Part shown: positions 11,965-22,736 of the stretch, one piece after another
Position numbering within the stretch: position 1 is the first letter of the stretch
How the letters are laid out: each line of letters opens with the position of its first letter
Assembly (NCBI RefSeq): GCF_000341285.1
Contig: NW_005178467.1
Span: 62,001-126,000 of the forward strand
Reading direction: 5' to 3'
Length of the DNA stretch: 64,000 bases
From: Galdieria sulphuraria
Taxonomy: Eukaryota > Rhodophyta > Bangiophyceae > Galdieriales > Galdieriaceae
The notes under the pieces: generated by a model
What the model saw: only the letters and a program-made list of their open reading frames with translations
Database searches by the model: none
Told to the model about the DNA's origin: nothing
Made by a program: the position numbers and the translations under genes

Positions 11965-13039
11965 TTATTTGTAATTGCGATAAAGTGTCGAACGCAAAAA
12001 CTCAAAAGATACAAAAAACAAGGCCGAAGAACATATCTTGTAAGAAACACGTGGTCCAGCACCTCGCCATAAACTCCTCCATCCTTCTTCTCTTAATAGA
12101 CTATGAACAGTGCCTAACCAAAAACGATAGGAAGATATACCAACATCACCAGAGTGCGTCATAATTCGAGTTTTCATAACATCCAACGGAGTTGTTAGAA
12201 ACGATGCAACACCTCCAGCCAATGCCCCGCGAAAGAAGTTGTCACGCACTCTCATTTGTCTTTTTTCTGAAAATAAAAGTTTTGCATTTTCATAAGTTAA
12301 GAATAAAAGAATGGCATAGGGAACATCGCGACTGACTTGAGCAAGATATCCACGATAGAAACCTTTCAAACCCTATATTATCATTAACTTTTGAATAATC
12401 CAAATGTCATACAACATACTTGAGTTTGATAGATACGTCTTATTGCTTTGCCGGTTGAAAGATCTAATCCTGTTTGTAGTCTTTGTTTTATAGTTTCAGG
12501 AGGTACTCTTATGAAACCTGCAACCAAATCACCTATAGCAGCAGATAACGCAATTCCCACGTTTTTTGGTAACAAGTGTGTCTTTTCTAAGAATAAATAT
12601 TTGCAACTCTCATAAGTACTTATATAAAGTGACTAAGCAATCAGTTCAAAACCCAAAAAAAAAGACTAAGCAAGCATATATATATATATATATAAAGAGT
12701 ATTACCTGAGCAGGTATGGAGCCTAACCAAGCAGCGGGTAAACCACGAAACAGTGCAATTGGCTTTTCTTTCTTCAAAGCGTCCACTAAAATATCCACAA
12801 AGCGAACTTTAAATCCTAAATTTCTTGAGCTTTGAGCTCTCGTTTTGCAAGTATCGACAGGTTGTAGAATGGCTTTTGTGATCATGGTTGCCAAAGCAGA
12901 AGACAGAAAATTCTCCGAAACTATGACAATATATTGAGTAACTATGCATCACGTATAAGTGTTTGGTTTTTGTACCTTTGAAAAATGGCATAGTGGTATT
13001 TGGTTTGCTGGTTTGAGTTGCTTTCGATAGAGTTGCCAT
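11965..13039 (-). CDS. Mitochondrial carrier family transporter, S-adenosylmethionine-carrier-like
   Basis: Six-helix solute carrier of the mitochondrial or plastid inner membrane. Four exons: 12976-13039, 12706-12920, 12420-12632 and 11965-12372, with introns of 55, 73 and 47 nt. The spliced length is 299 residues, exactly typical. The three repeats show the Px(D/E)xxK(T/Q)R signatures PVDTCKTRAQ, VPPETIKQRLQTG and PLDVMKTRIM. The second matches the S-adenosylmethionine carriers (VPTEVVKQRMQTG), as does the segment from GFYRGYLAQVSRDVP. The residues SLYISTYESCKYLFLEK, expected after the first repeat, appear only if the second intron ends at GCTTAG (12633). That intron contains an AT microsatellite. 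Substrate is inferred. Confidence 0.92.
12676..12694. repeat. (AT)n microsatellite inside a carrier intron
   Basis: About 19 nt of alternating A and T within the second intron of the carrier gene. It probably explains why this is the longest intron of that gene (73 nt) and may vary in length between strains. Confidence 0.9.
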
Positions 13040-13287
13040 GTGAGGGTCGACTGCATTGACAGTTTTCAAATGGATCGATATCCAAAATGAAAGAAGGTAT
13101 AGACTTGAGAATCCATCTGCTCTATTAACAGGAGACTTATCATAATATTATGGCTATGTTAGGATGCTTTTGAATGATATTGTTCCTGGTCCTTGTAAAC
13201 TGAATTGTGATTGTTGAGTGACTATCTATTTATTTACCAATAATGATTCTCCGTCGTCTTATTTGATTGCCAAGAAAAGAGAGAGAG

Positions 13288-13930
13288 ATGGGCAAAATGA
13301 AGCGCAAGTTTGCTCAAGTTCGACGTAAACTCAACCCAAAAGACCAAAGACTGAAAATCAAACTATGGAGTAAGCAAGATGCTGCTCCCATCGTTCATCA
13401 AACAAAAGACGAAGAAAAACTTCGAAATCTGCCTGTTCCTACAAACCTGTTTTTCTCATACAACCTTTCACTCGGTCCACCTTTTCATATTTTGATGGAC
13501 ACCAACTTTATCAACTTTAGTGTTGTCAACAAACTGGATATATTAAAGGCTATGATGGATTGTTTGTATGCGCCTTGTGTGGCTTGTATAACCGACTGCG
13601 TGATGGCCGAACTTGAAAAACTGGGTACCAAATATCGACTTGCTTTAAAAGTAGCAAGAGACAAAAGGTTTCTTCGTTTGAAATGTACACACAAGGTTTG
13701 TCAGTTTTTGAGAACCATCCTTTGAGTTGAATAGAATTCCTTAGGGAACGTACGCTGATGACTGTTTGATAGAGAGAGTACAACAGAACCGAGTGTATAT
13801 TGTGGGAACTTGTGATAAAGACTTGAAAAGAAGAATTAGAAAAGTACCGGGTGTGCCTATCATGTATATTAAGCAACATCGTTATACGATTGAAAGGCTA
13901 CCTGATGCCATTTTGGCACCCAAAGTGTAA
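13288..13930 (+). CDS. FCF1: FCF1 rRNA-processing PIN-domain protein
   Basis: SSU-processome component with a PIN nuclease fold, needed for early pre-18S cleavages in the nucleolus. Exons 13288-13695 and 13745-13930, 49-nt intron. Start [14 protein letters not shown] at the ATG at 13288; 197 residues as in yeast and human. Conserved blocks: [36 protein letters not shown] joined across the intron to GTYADDCL, then [19 protein letters not shown] and [11 protein letters not shown]. The acidic PIN residues (D of MDTNF, E of MAELEK, DD of YADD, D of DKDL) are all present. Confidence 0.97.
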
Positions 13931-14063
13931 ACTCTTCATACTACTAGAAAAATATTTTTGATAAGTGGAAAAATACAAAAGTGCATTCCAGTTCTGATAG
14001 AAAATTCTCACTACTTTTTATATTCCTAGTCTCGATACATCTCAAGTTTTGTACAAACAGCCT

Positions 14064-17000
14064 TTAGTCAAAAAAGAAAGGCGCATCCAGAACACTTTGA
14101 ATATCTAAAGTTCCTCTTTCTGGAGGTGGACGAAAGTCTACTTGAGGATAACGACTTCGAAAGTATTCATAAAGCTGCCATAATAAATTATTCGAGTGAA
14201 GCCCAACAAAAGTTTCTCGTAGAATCCGATTCATACGATCGACATCAGCAGCACTTGTCCAAAAGGAATCATGAACAGCTGCAAAATACATTCCTTCCTT
14301 CACACAAGCTGAAGCAGTCATCAACATATGACTGGAATCTAACGAATGAATATAATTGGGAGGAAAAGCCGTCATTTGTTTCCTCTTTTCTATAGGAAGA
14401 CTTTCATCGTATAATTGCATAGAAACTATTTGCATGGCTGTCTTCACATCTAATCTGACTTTGCTCCTATAAGGTTGATAAATGGGAAGTCCTAGAGGAG
14501 TAATCCAACTAACAGCTTGTTTGGTATGAGCTATCTTTTGTGCACATTCTGAAAGCCATTCCATGGTCCTATCAGCAACTTCAAACAAGTTTCCAATACT
14601 TTCCAAAGTACGACTTGCAAGATAAGAACTAACTTTGAATATCCATTCCTTCTCTATCAACTTTGCTTCTCTAAGACGGTTCTCAATTTGCAAGCGAGCT
14701 CCTATAAGAGTTACTCCATATACGGAAGTCATCACTGTTTGCTTCACAACTTTTCTTGATAAGCATTTTAATGCCAATTTAGCTTCTTCCAATCCTCTTT
14801 CTGCATCCTTCTCTACCATCACACGTACGCGATCACATACAGCAGAATACACATCTTGTGGCTTATCACAAGGTAATAGATTTACCTTGAATGCACCTTC
14901 ACAATCTCTTGCCAATGCAGCATAATGTTGCAATCCATTACAAGAACCGTCCATTTGAATAGGAACTGAGGAACAGTAATGGGACATCGAATTGCCTTGA
15001 CTTGCTGCATTTGCAAATTCTACACAAGCAGCCAGAAATTGAAATGGATCTTCTCGAGTACTCCACCATTCCAAGTTGTTCGGATCAAGTGGGTCTTGGG
15101 CAACTTGAATGATTTCAAGAGAATGATTCTCCGTCCAACGTACTCTATCTTCAAAAGTTGCCTTGTCTTGTCCAGCCAAATTGGCTATGTGAACCTTTAA
15201 CCAATATACACCTCTTTCCCCTAAAGGCTTTCCAGGTGATGCAAACATAAGCAAACCACGATGTAAATCGGAAGACATATGATGCAAAGTAGAAGGAATG
15301 GGATAGGCACGACCTCGAAAATCCATATTATGTGGTAAATAAAAAACATCGTATTTAGCAAACTAAAGGGTTGAATCAATATCAAATCAACTGAAAAAGA
15401 ATATTTTATAATAACTTACCTCTCTTGCTTCCTGAAGAATGATTTCCGTTTGACATGTCAACGCGTGTCTCTCAGCCACCGCCTTCTTCGCTTCTCTTAT
15501 TTCACCACGTATTTGTGTCATTTCGTTCCGAGGAAGCAAACGAAAGTCATTAAAGTTGATCTTTGGAACATCAATTCTCTCTCTATTCACTAAACCGGCT
15601 ATACCACCTCCTCTTCTCCAAAGTTCTTCTGCAACTTCAAGTATCTTAGTATTCACTTTCCAAGGAGTTGCTCCCAAAGCATTGAGTCCTTCATACACTT
15701 TCGATAAATTGGCTGTTCTCAAAGCATTCCATTGACTTCTATGCGAATGCTCACATCGCATCAAATCAGAACGAATTCTTAAATAACCACCTGTTTTGGG
15801 ACCCGTCCATGGTTTAGGAACTACTACCATAGGCCTCAATCTTGGTAGAGGATTCAAAAAAGGGTTGGAAAGATCTCGAGAAAGTATATCATAAACAATA
15901 TCTCTGCATCCAACCAAACCTTGTAGCTTATTTCCATTACCTCTTACAGTCTTGTGCCAAAATGCAGAAACAAACTGAGAATCTGAGGAAGCCTTTGTAC
16001 GAACCAAAACTTGTTGGGTGGGAGCATTCTTCAATAACATGTCAACTAAATAACTACCTACTCGAAGAGTAGTTAACTTATCCCAAAATGCCGCATTTCC
16101 AGTCAATCGATACGCAAATAAATTGATATAAGGACGATGACCATTCTTATCATTCTCATTTCTTTTCAATAACTTTTTCAGTTGATGCAATCGAATTCTA
16201 AAAGAGTTGGAACTTTCCTTTGATTCTGAAGACTCTGTCAACGTCGTATTCGTATTATCGACTTGTTTGTTTTCCATAGTTTCTTGATGCACTTGTTCAT
16301 ATTGTAACTTCTTTCTTAGTCTTTCTAGTTCTTCTGCGTTACATTGAGTTTGAACTGCCTTTCCTACTTCAAGACACAGACTTAAATACGGGTAACCCTC
16401 TTTTCTAGGAACAGTCAAACGAAGTGTTTCTTGGATCGTTATAAGGGCAAGTTTGGCAGGTTCCAATCTCAGTAAGTGAGATTCATCTTTGGTCAATGAT
16501 ATTTTGACCTTCAAACGTTGTTGTTCTCTCTTGATGGCAAAAGCTAAAGGACTTAACCAACTCAAAATAAGTCTCTGAGCTGGGCTTAACCAACCAATAT
16601 CTCCACGTTTCACAGCTGTTTCTAACAAATTTCTAAATCGATCTAATGACTCTTGAAGGCAAGCAAATTCCAATCTTAATTCTTCTGCATACTTTGGATC
16701 CTCTACTTGCCTCTTTCTAACACGAACGACTGCTCCAGAAGGTCTCGTTCGAACAGAAAAAGATGACGAATCATTCAGTTGGTATTCACGAAACAACGAA
16801 AGTTGAAATAAATCCGAAAGTGCAGCTTCCGGTTGGTTCCCACTTTCAACAGTATGATTCCACTGTTCTTCGAATATCTCATACGGATTCTCCAAGGCCT
16901 CATTAACTATGGTAGCGTTTGCCAAGTAGTTTTCAGTCGAATAGTACTTTGATTGCAAATAAGGGAGTTCTAAGTCTGCATCTGGACCATATAAATGGTC

Positions 17001-17498
17001 TTCCTCTTCTTCCTCTTCTTCTTCAAACATATCGTCGTGAAGAACTTCCCGAAGACTACTTTGTTCTGACACTGTTCCTACGTGAAACTTTTGTAAAACC
17101 GGCTTTCCGGTAGAATAATTACGAGAGTTATATATTCCATCGTTTGAAGAAGAAATTGAGAAAATCAGAAATCGCCCAGTGGCGCTCTTTTCTTTCAAGT
17201 GCGGTGCCTTTTGCCTTTTAGTTAATTGAGTCCCGTTCTTTCTAGAAGGGAAGGCCAACGACGAAGCGTTGACGGATGACCAACTGTCTTCCACATCTCT
17301 GACAAGTTTAGAGTCTTCACCTACTTTAAGCTCAGTTGGTTCTCCTATCACTTCCTTCTCTGACAGAGTTGTAACCCATGAGTGTGAGGTGGCTACACGC
17401 GTTTGCTGAAAACAACGACTTATAATACTACTACTAGTAGCCTTAATATTATCTATTTTATAAAAGCTACAAGTTTCCTTCCATAAGCATACTCGCAT
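14064..17498 (-). CDS. Organellar single-subunit (T7-like) RNA polymerase
   Basis: Transcribes the mitochondrial genome. Exons 15420-17498 and 14064-15362 with a 57-nt intron (GTAAGT...CTTTAG); 1125 residues. The junction rebuilds AKYDVFYLPHNMDFRGRAYP, a hallmark of the family. Catalytic motif A is QMDGSCNGLQHYAALARD, the O-helix region is RKVVKQTVMTSVYGVT, and motif C is FAAVHDSFWTSA, with an HDSF core. The C-terminus ends ...APFFFD, like the aromatic end of T7-type enzymes. The roughly 200 N-terminal residues, including a run of Glu, are poorly conserved and begin with a basic presequence. Mitochondrial rather than plastid use is expected because red algal plastids keep their own bacterial-type polymerase. 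Confidence 0.96.
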
Positions 17499-17600
17499 TG
17501 GATATTCTTATTAAACCAACGACGACATACTTACATCGTTCCTCATTGGAAACAACGTCGAATCCTTTATGGAGATCCATGTGAGTTTGCTTTTTTATTT

Positions 17601-18514
17601 TCAAGCAAGTAAACTCAAACGTTCCTCAAAACTTTCCAATTCCTTCAACCACTTGCAATCAGGACTAACTCTTTTCAGTTGTCTTCTATATGCGTCCATT
17701 TGTTCTTTAGTTTTACTCAAGTGACAACTGGTTACTAGGCAGTTTACAAGTGCAGGTGGATAGTTGGGATTCTTAGCTACCAACTCTTGCAAAATATTAT
17801 CTGCCTCTTGATATTTACCTTCACCTATATATGCTGTGGCTAATCCGTTCAATAACATATCAGAAGAGCCATGACGTTCAGAGAGTTCTGCAAATATATA
17901 TTCTGCCTCACGATAAGAACCTTCTGCTAGATAGACCCAAGCAGTTGTGAGATGAGTTAACACTGCGTCACCTTCAAGTTGATTGAGTCGTTCTGTTAAT
18001 ATTTTGGCCAAATCTAGTCGGTTCATTCTCAATAAAATCTCCACTTCCAACGCCGCAGTTTCTAAAGTGGGTTGACGCTGCAACAACTCAAGTGCTTGTT
18101 CATAGCGACCTTCGTGAACAAGAATATTTGCAGTTACTATCTGATTTCCTCCACTAAGGTTACTTTCTATCAAGTCGTTTACTTGTTCCAAGATGTTGGG
18201 ACGTTCCGAGGCATCTTTCAAGTATATAGCGTACCACTTTAATACCTTTGAATCGTCTTTGTTGTCTTCTTCCAAACTTTGAATAGCCTATGAGCCATCT
18301 TATTATAACGCTGCCAAAACAAATATACCAAAAACAACGTTACCTCATCATAGTTTCCTTGTGCTATTTCAATTCTTGCCAACAAAGCTTGCTTCTCTTG
18401 AGCTAGTTCAGGACCGGGTTGGACTTGAAGAGCTTCTTCTTTTGCTCTCTCAAAGTTGTGTAAGTAGAAAAACGTGCGCGTCTCAAATAAGTCGTCTATC
18501 TTTTCTCCTATCAT
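17601..18514 (-). CDS. Coatomer epsilon subunit (epsilon-COP)
   Basis: TPR-like alpha-solenoid subunit of the COPI coat on Golgi-to-ER vesicles. Exons 18344-18514 and 17601-18287, 56-nt intron with phase 0 (GGNYDE + AIQSLEE). 285 residues against about 300 in animals. The start MIGEKIDDLFETRTFFYLHN matches the family start (DELFDVKNAFYIG), and the centre shows HLTTAWVYLAEG, YREAEYIFAEL and LLNGLATAYIGEGKYQEAD. The end has NPNYPPALVNCLV, close to the animal sequence. The initiating ATG overlaps the stop codon of the TFIIH p52 gene (ATGA), so its 5' UTR must lie inside that coding region. Confidence 0.95.
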
Positions 18515-19950
18515 TTCCGTTGAAGAGATTGAATAAAACTTTCCAATTCTTGTTGTGCCGTCTCATCGACAACCAAAATGCCTTTCTGAGAATCACTCCA
18601 TAAATGTACTCCAAGTTCCTTTGCAAAGTTACAAGTTTTCTCAAAGCATGTCATATTATCAAAGTGGTCCAATAGTAAAGCATGTTTGGTCGTAACTCGA
18701 AAGCGTTGAGCTTCCCATAACCGTATCTGATCTATAATGGTTATAGGAAGTTTTCCTTTCATATTCGGATGCATATGATTCTGTAAATAAGATATCATTT
18801 GTTGTGCAGTTATTCCATTATTAAGTGCTGTTCGAATGCTATCTCTGGTAATAACACCAACTGCCATATTGGGTAAGCGGTATAGGAATTGAATGAATAA
18901 GGAAAGCAACGAAATCTGAAAAGTACAATTGGTATATACATAAACACGAAAATTGGTCTGCACAATCATTCGACAGTCGTTGTCCACATTTGACCAGTCT
19001 TCCAATAAAAGGTAGTTGTTTTTGTCTCCCAACCAACATATCGAACGAGTCAATGTAACTCCAAGTGGAGTGACATAAAAGTAAGAGTCTTTCTCTAATG
19101 ACGATGAAATATGTAAATAGATCAACCCTAAATCAGCCAAATAAGGAATATAAATTTGTTGCGTTTTAGATAACGTTTTCCAATGATAAGCAACTCCTGA
19201 AGCACAGAAACTCAATTCAAATAGAAACTCAACCATTTCTTCGTTCATAACTCTTTTTTGTAACTTTGTTCCTATCTTTAGATTCGTTTCATTGGAGAAT
19301 AAAATATTCTCAAGAATAAACCAGACTTGCTCCCTTGTATCCTTTAATAGAAACTGAAATCCGACCGTAGTTATTCGAAAACCATCTTCAACTTGTTCTA
19401 TCAAACCACTTTCCACTAAGGCTTCTATGATTCTCACGGAAGGTTCACTTTCCAAGGGTTCCAAACCCACAAGAAACTGCAGTATTTTGTTCCAACAGTG
19501 TCGTGAATACTGACTCAGAAAAGTCACATCATATGACAATTGCTGCTGACTTGTAGTATTATGATCCCCAATATCTGTTTCTTCTTTCCTAACAAAGGGA
19601 GAAACTACGTTACGTAATATCAAATCTTGTAAACTCTTTTGAAACTTGGGATTCATCTGAAACTGAACAGAGTTGGAGCCTTGCTTTCTATAAAGTATTC
19701 TTAAGTCTACCAAGTGATTCACAATAGTTTGAATTTGTGACTGTGACTGTTTTTGGAACCACTTCAATAGAGTACTGGCGTCAATTTCTTGTATAAATAA
19801 TAAGCGTGTTAAAATGGCCTTTTGCAACGAGGAAAGTATTTCAAATATACAACTCGTAGCATAAGGACTTTTATAAAGTGTCTCTACTTCATCAGCCCAC
19901 TCAGAGTCCATAAGATATTCTAATAAGCTTCCTCTGTTGGTTGCTTTCAT
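18511..19950 (-). CDS. TFB2: TFIIH subunit p52/TFB2 (GTF2H4)
   Basis: Subunit of general transcription and repair factor TFIIH that anchors and stimulates the XPB helicase. Single exon, 479 residues from the ATG at 19950. Recognised from LLEYLMDSEWADEVETLY-like N-terminal winged-helix segments, the central FELSFCASGVAYHWKTLSKT block, FYVTPLGVTLTRSI, NFRVYVYTNCTFQISLLSLF, and especially the C-terminal MAVGVITRDSIRTALNNGIT, AQQMISYLQNHMHP and DQIRLWEAQRFRVT. The last block is a DNA-binding clamp region conserved from yeast to human. Its stop overlaps the epsilon-COP start on the same strand. Confidence 0.95.
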   Translation of the reverse strand: MKATNRGSLLEYLMDSEWADEVETLYKSPYATSCIFEILSSLQKAILTRLLFIQEIDASTLLKWFQKQSQSQIQTIVNHLVDLRILYRKQGSNSVQFQMNPKFQKSLQDLILRNVVSPFVRKEETDIGDHNTTSQQQLSYDVTFLSQYSRHCWNKILQFLVGLEPLESEPSVRIIEALVESGLIEQVEDGFRITTVGFQFLLKDTREQVWFILENILFSNETNLKIGTKLQKRVMNEEMVEFLFELSFCASGVAYHWKTLSKTQQIYIPYLADLGLIYLHISSSLEKDSYFYVTPLGVTLTRSICWLGDKNNYLLLEDWSNVDNDCRMIVQTNFRVYVYTNCTFQISLLSLFIQFLYRLPNMAVGVITRDSIRTALNNGITAQQMISYLQNHMHPNMKGKLPITIIDQIRLWEAQRFRVTTKHALLLDHFDNMTCFEKTCNFAKELGVHLWSDSQKGILVVDETAQQELESFIQSLQRK

Positions 19951-20024
19951 CACAACAAGAATGCCCAGCGATTCTTCTGTTTCTTTTCAATGTTCTTTGA
20001 AAATTGTGTGATTGTGTTATTCTT

Positions 20025-21593
20025 TTATGAATGTCGGAAAAATTCTCCATGCAATGCTCTCACTGCTGCATCCGCATGAGTATCTTCCACAATAAAAGAA
20101 ATATTAAATTTAGATGCTCCTTGAGATATCATTTCCACATCAATATTCTCTTTCCACAAAACTTGCATAGCACGTGCCAAAATCTCAGTAGAACGAGAAA
20201 CATTCGAAACCAATGAAATGATTGCCTTTTCTCCTGAAAACTGAACCGAAGCAATTTTACTCAACTCTACTTCCAACTCCTCCTTATCTCTTGTATCGAA
20301 AGCTTTGGGATCCAAAGTTAAAGAAACCGAAACCTCGGATGTCGCAATCACATCGATGGAAACACGCCGTTCTCCAAACACCTTAAATAGTTCAGCCAAA
20401 AAACCATGTGCACCTAACATTCTGGTGGACTCAATGTCTACTAGATGACATTTTCGTTTCAAAGATATTGCAGTTACTGGATTCTCTGAAGGATGTTCTC
20501 TTCTACTCTTAATAACAGTTCCTGGATGCTCAGGATTGTAAGAATTCTTTACTCGAATCGGAATGTTGTGTCTCATAGCTGGTTGCATAGCAATAGGATG
20601 AAGCACCTTGGCTCCAAAATAGGCCATTTCAAAAGCTTCTTGAAATGTCACAAATGGCACAGGAATGGCATCCGACACAATTCGAGGATCAGTAGAAAGA
20701 ATACCATCCACATCTTTCCACACTTGAACTTCACTACAACCTAAAGCTGCTCCTAAAGCTGCTGCAGTCAAATCACTACCACCTCGTCCCAAAGTGGTGA
20801 TATTCCCTTGTTTGTCTTTAGCAATGAAACCAGTCACTACAGCTAACGTATGTTGTTGTACCAAGCGCTCAAAACAGTCTCTGATTCGTGAAAAACTCTC
20901 TTCTAAAAGGTCCGCATTCGTAAAATGGGAATTAGTAACAAAGCCTAGATCGAATGCATCAAAAGGCTCCGTTGGAAGTCCTTCAGATTGTCTCAAATAT
21001 GCAGCAAATATGCGAACAGAAAGACGTTCACCAAAAGAAACCAAATAATCTTTAGTTCTAGGCGATAACTCTTTGATAAATTTGATACCTAATAGGAGTT
21101 GATCAAGTGTAGTCAACAAAGGATCCACTAGGTCTTCCTTCGATAAATGCAACTCTTCACAAGCCTGATAAGCTCTTTTTCGAATAGAAGATATATCTAC
21201 AATTCCTTCCTTCAACGCTAATTCTCCAGCTTGAAGCAGCTCGTTAGTAGTCGTGCCCATGGCTGATAAGACAACTACGGGATACCTTTGAGTTTTCTCC
21301 AGTTGCATTCGAACAAGTTTGCCCACTTCCTTTAATCTTCCTGCATCAGCTAATGAACTTCCACCAAACTTGCACACAACTCGATCCAATTTCTGATAAG
21401 AAGGTTGCTTTGGTTCTGAAGAGAAGACTTCTCGAAGAGGAGATTGAGTATTCGATTTAGGTGTTACCGAACAAGCCCAGCGTCGGAAATGAGTTTTGGG
21501 AACTTGAAGAAAAGATTGTTTTGGAACCATCTTTAACTTGTGTGTTTTGACCTCAAATGGATGATGAGTTGTTAAGAAACCATATGTTGACAT
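20025..21593 (-). CDS. Aspartate kinase, plastid-targeted, lysine-sensitive type
   Basis: Phosphorylates aspartate, the first step toward Lys, Thr, Met and Ile. Single exon, 522 residues, with about 65 residues of plastid-type leader before the kinase motif VVCKFGGSSLADAGR. Other catalytic segments are VVLSAMGTTTNELL, LVSFGERLSVR, FIAKDKQGNITTLGRGGSDL (nucleotide and aspartate site) and EVQVWKDVDGILSTDPR. Two ACT domains follow: one around RMLGAHGFLAELFKVFGERR, and one around ILARAMQVLWKENIDVEMIS, ending in SKFNISFIVE. Monofunctional: no homoserine dehydrogenase domain is fused. The feedback class is inferred. Confidence 0.96.
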   Translation of the reverse strand: MSTYGFLTTHHPFEVKTHKLKMVPKQSFLQVPKTHFRRWACSVTPKSNTQSPLREVFSSEPKQPSYQKLDRVVCKFGGSSLADAGRLKEVGKLVRMQLEKTQRYPVVVLSAMGTTTNELLQAGELALKEGIVDISSIRKRAYQACEELHLSKEDLVDPLLTTLDQLLLGIKFIKELSPRTKDYLVSFGERLSVRIFAAYLRQSEGLPTEPFDAFDLGFVTNSHFTNADLLEESFSRIRDCFERLVQQHTLAVVTGFIAKDKQGNITTLGRGGSDLTAAALGAALGCSEVQVWKDVDGILSTDPRIVSDAIPVPFVTFQEAFEMAYFGAKVLHPIAMQPAMRHNIPIRVKNSYNPEHPGTVIKSRREHPSENPVTAISLKRKCHLVDIESTRMLGAHGFLAELFKVFGERRVSIDVIATSEVSVSLTLDPKAFDTRDKEELEVELSKIASVQFSGEKAIISLVSNVSRSTEILARAMQVLWKENIDVEMISQGASKFNISFIVEDTHADAAVRALHGEFFRHS

Positions 21594-21695
21594 CTTCTGG
21601 CGGCCAACAATCTATCTATCTATCTTACTCCCAACAACAATCGTATAATGAGTTGACTTCTCTATCTCAACAAAAAACAAATATAGATAACATAC

Positions 21696-21713
21696 ATATA
21701 TATATATATATAT
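21696..21713. repeat. (AT)n microsatellite between RPS14 and aspartate kinase
   Basis: About 18 nt of alternating A and T in the 165-bp spacer between the two minus-strand genes, about 100 nt upstream of the aspartate kinase start and just downstream of the RPS14 stop. Confidence 0.9.
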
Positions 21714-21758
21714 TTTTATATGAAAATCAACTTTATTGTGATCCAAAAATATCCACTT

Positions 21759-22262
21759 CTATAGTCTTCTACCACGTTTACCACCCTTTCTTCTGGTTCC
21801 ATCGGTTGGAATGGGTGTCACATCTTCAATACGGCCAATCTTCAAACCAGAACGAGCCAAAGCTCTCATCGCAGACTGAGCACCAGGTCCTGGTGTTTTA
21901 CTCAACTTGCCTCCGGTTGCTCGTACTTTAATGTGAAGTGCAGTAATACCTACTTCTTTGCATCTTTCCGCGACCTTTTGTGCAGCAGTCATCGCAGCAT
22001 ATGGGGAAGACTCATCTCGATCTGCTTTTACTTCCATTCCTCCCGTTCTACGTACAATGGTCTCACGACCAGAAAGATCTGTTACGTGAATGAACGTATC
22101 GTTGAAAGAAGCATAAATGTGAGCAACACCAAATAGGTGCTCACCTTCGCGAAGTGCCGGACCAAGTTTCACTTCTTCTGCAGCTTCTTGTGTACGCTTT
22201 TTAGGTGCCTAACAACATTTTCGTTCGATTACTAGGAAACAAATATCAACTTTACTAACCAT
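21759..22262 (-). CDS. RPS14: Cytosolic ribosomal protein S14 (uS11)
   Basis: Small-subunit protein of the 80S ribosome near the mRNA exit. The first coding exon is only the ATG (22260-22262), then a 51-nt intron (GTTAGT...TTGTTAG), then 21759-22208. This gives [20 protein letters not shown], which fits the family start MAPRKGK. Very high conservation follows: [59 protein letters not shown] and the end [20 protein letters not shown] plus KRGRRL. 150 residues, as expected. Without the intron the protein would lack a start codon. Confidence 0.97.
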
Positions 22263-22583
22263 TTTCGTTCAATACGACGTCGAGCAAAAACAATGCTGCG
22301 TTCGATCCACACCCCCAAACAACGATGTTCAATGTACAAGGAAAATCTTGCATGACGATGTCTTCATAAGAGCCTTGTTCTCCTGAAACACTTTCACGGG
22401 AACATTAAACAGAAAAATCAAGAAAACTCTCTTATCTGAACTTTTTCAGAGAAGAATAATATGCATGGTATTTTAAAAGGGCAATGAAACAAATGAACTA
22501 GAGACGATGTCATTAAAAAGTCAATTCGTAAATATTTATAAAATCATTGCATAAAGTTGCAAAAATTTTTCTCTTAATGACAT
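22263..22583. other. Upstream region of RPS14 and 5' flank of tRNA-Thr
   Basis: About 320 bp with no supported gene. It should hold the RPS14 promoter and 5' UTR at its left end and the 5' flank of the tRNA gene at its right end. No convincing TATA box or conserved element was identified. Confidence 0.5.
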
Positions 22584-22656
22584 GCCGCCGTAGCTTAGTT
22601 GGTAGAGCGTCGCACTAGTAATGCGGAGGTCATGAGTTCGAGTCTCATCGGTGGCT
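22584..22656 (+). tRNA. tRNA-Thr (AGT)
   Basis: 73 nt folding as a standard cloverleaf. Acceptor GCCGCCG pairs with CGGTGGC (one G-T wobble). The D-arm is GCTTAGTTGGTAGAGC, the anticodon stem TCGCA/TGCGG with loop CTAGTAA (anticodon AGT, threonine), the T-arm ATGAG-TTCGAGT-CTCAT, and the discriminator T. No intron. A run of six T begins 6 nt downstream. Confidence 0.95.
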
Positions 22657-22661
22657 GATAC

Positions 22662-22667
22662 TTTTTT
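22662..22667 (+). terminator. Pol III terminator of tRNA-Thr
   Basis: Six consecutive T on the coding strand shortly after the tRNA 3' end, the usual RNA polymerase III stop signal. Confidence 0.75.
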
Positions 22668-22736
22668 GAAACAATTGCTTGTGAAGAAAAAAATAGGGAT
22701 GGCGGTTTTCAAAGTTTTGTGGTATAGCAAAAGGCT

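Noticed and set aside
22536-22730. Minus-strand open frame containing the peptide RTHDLRITSATLYQLSYGG
   Set aside because: It is the antisense of the tRNA-Thr gene, a well-known artefact in protein databases, not a gene.
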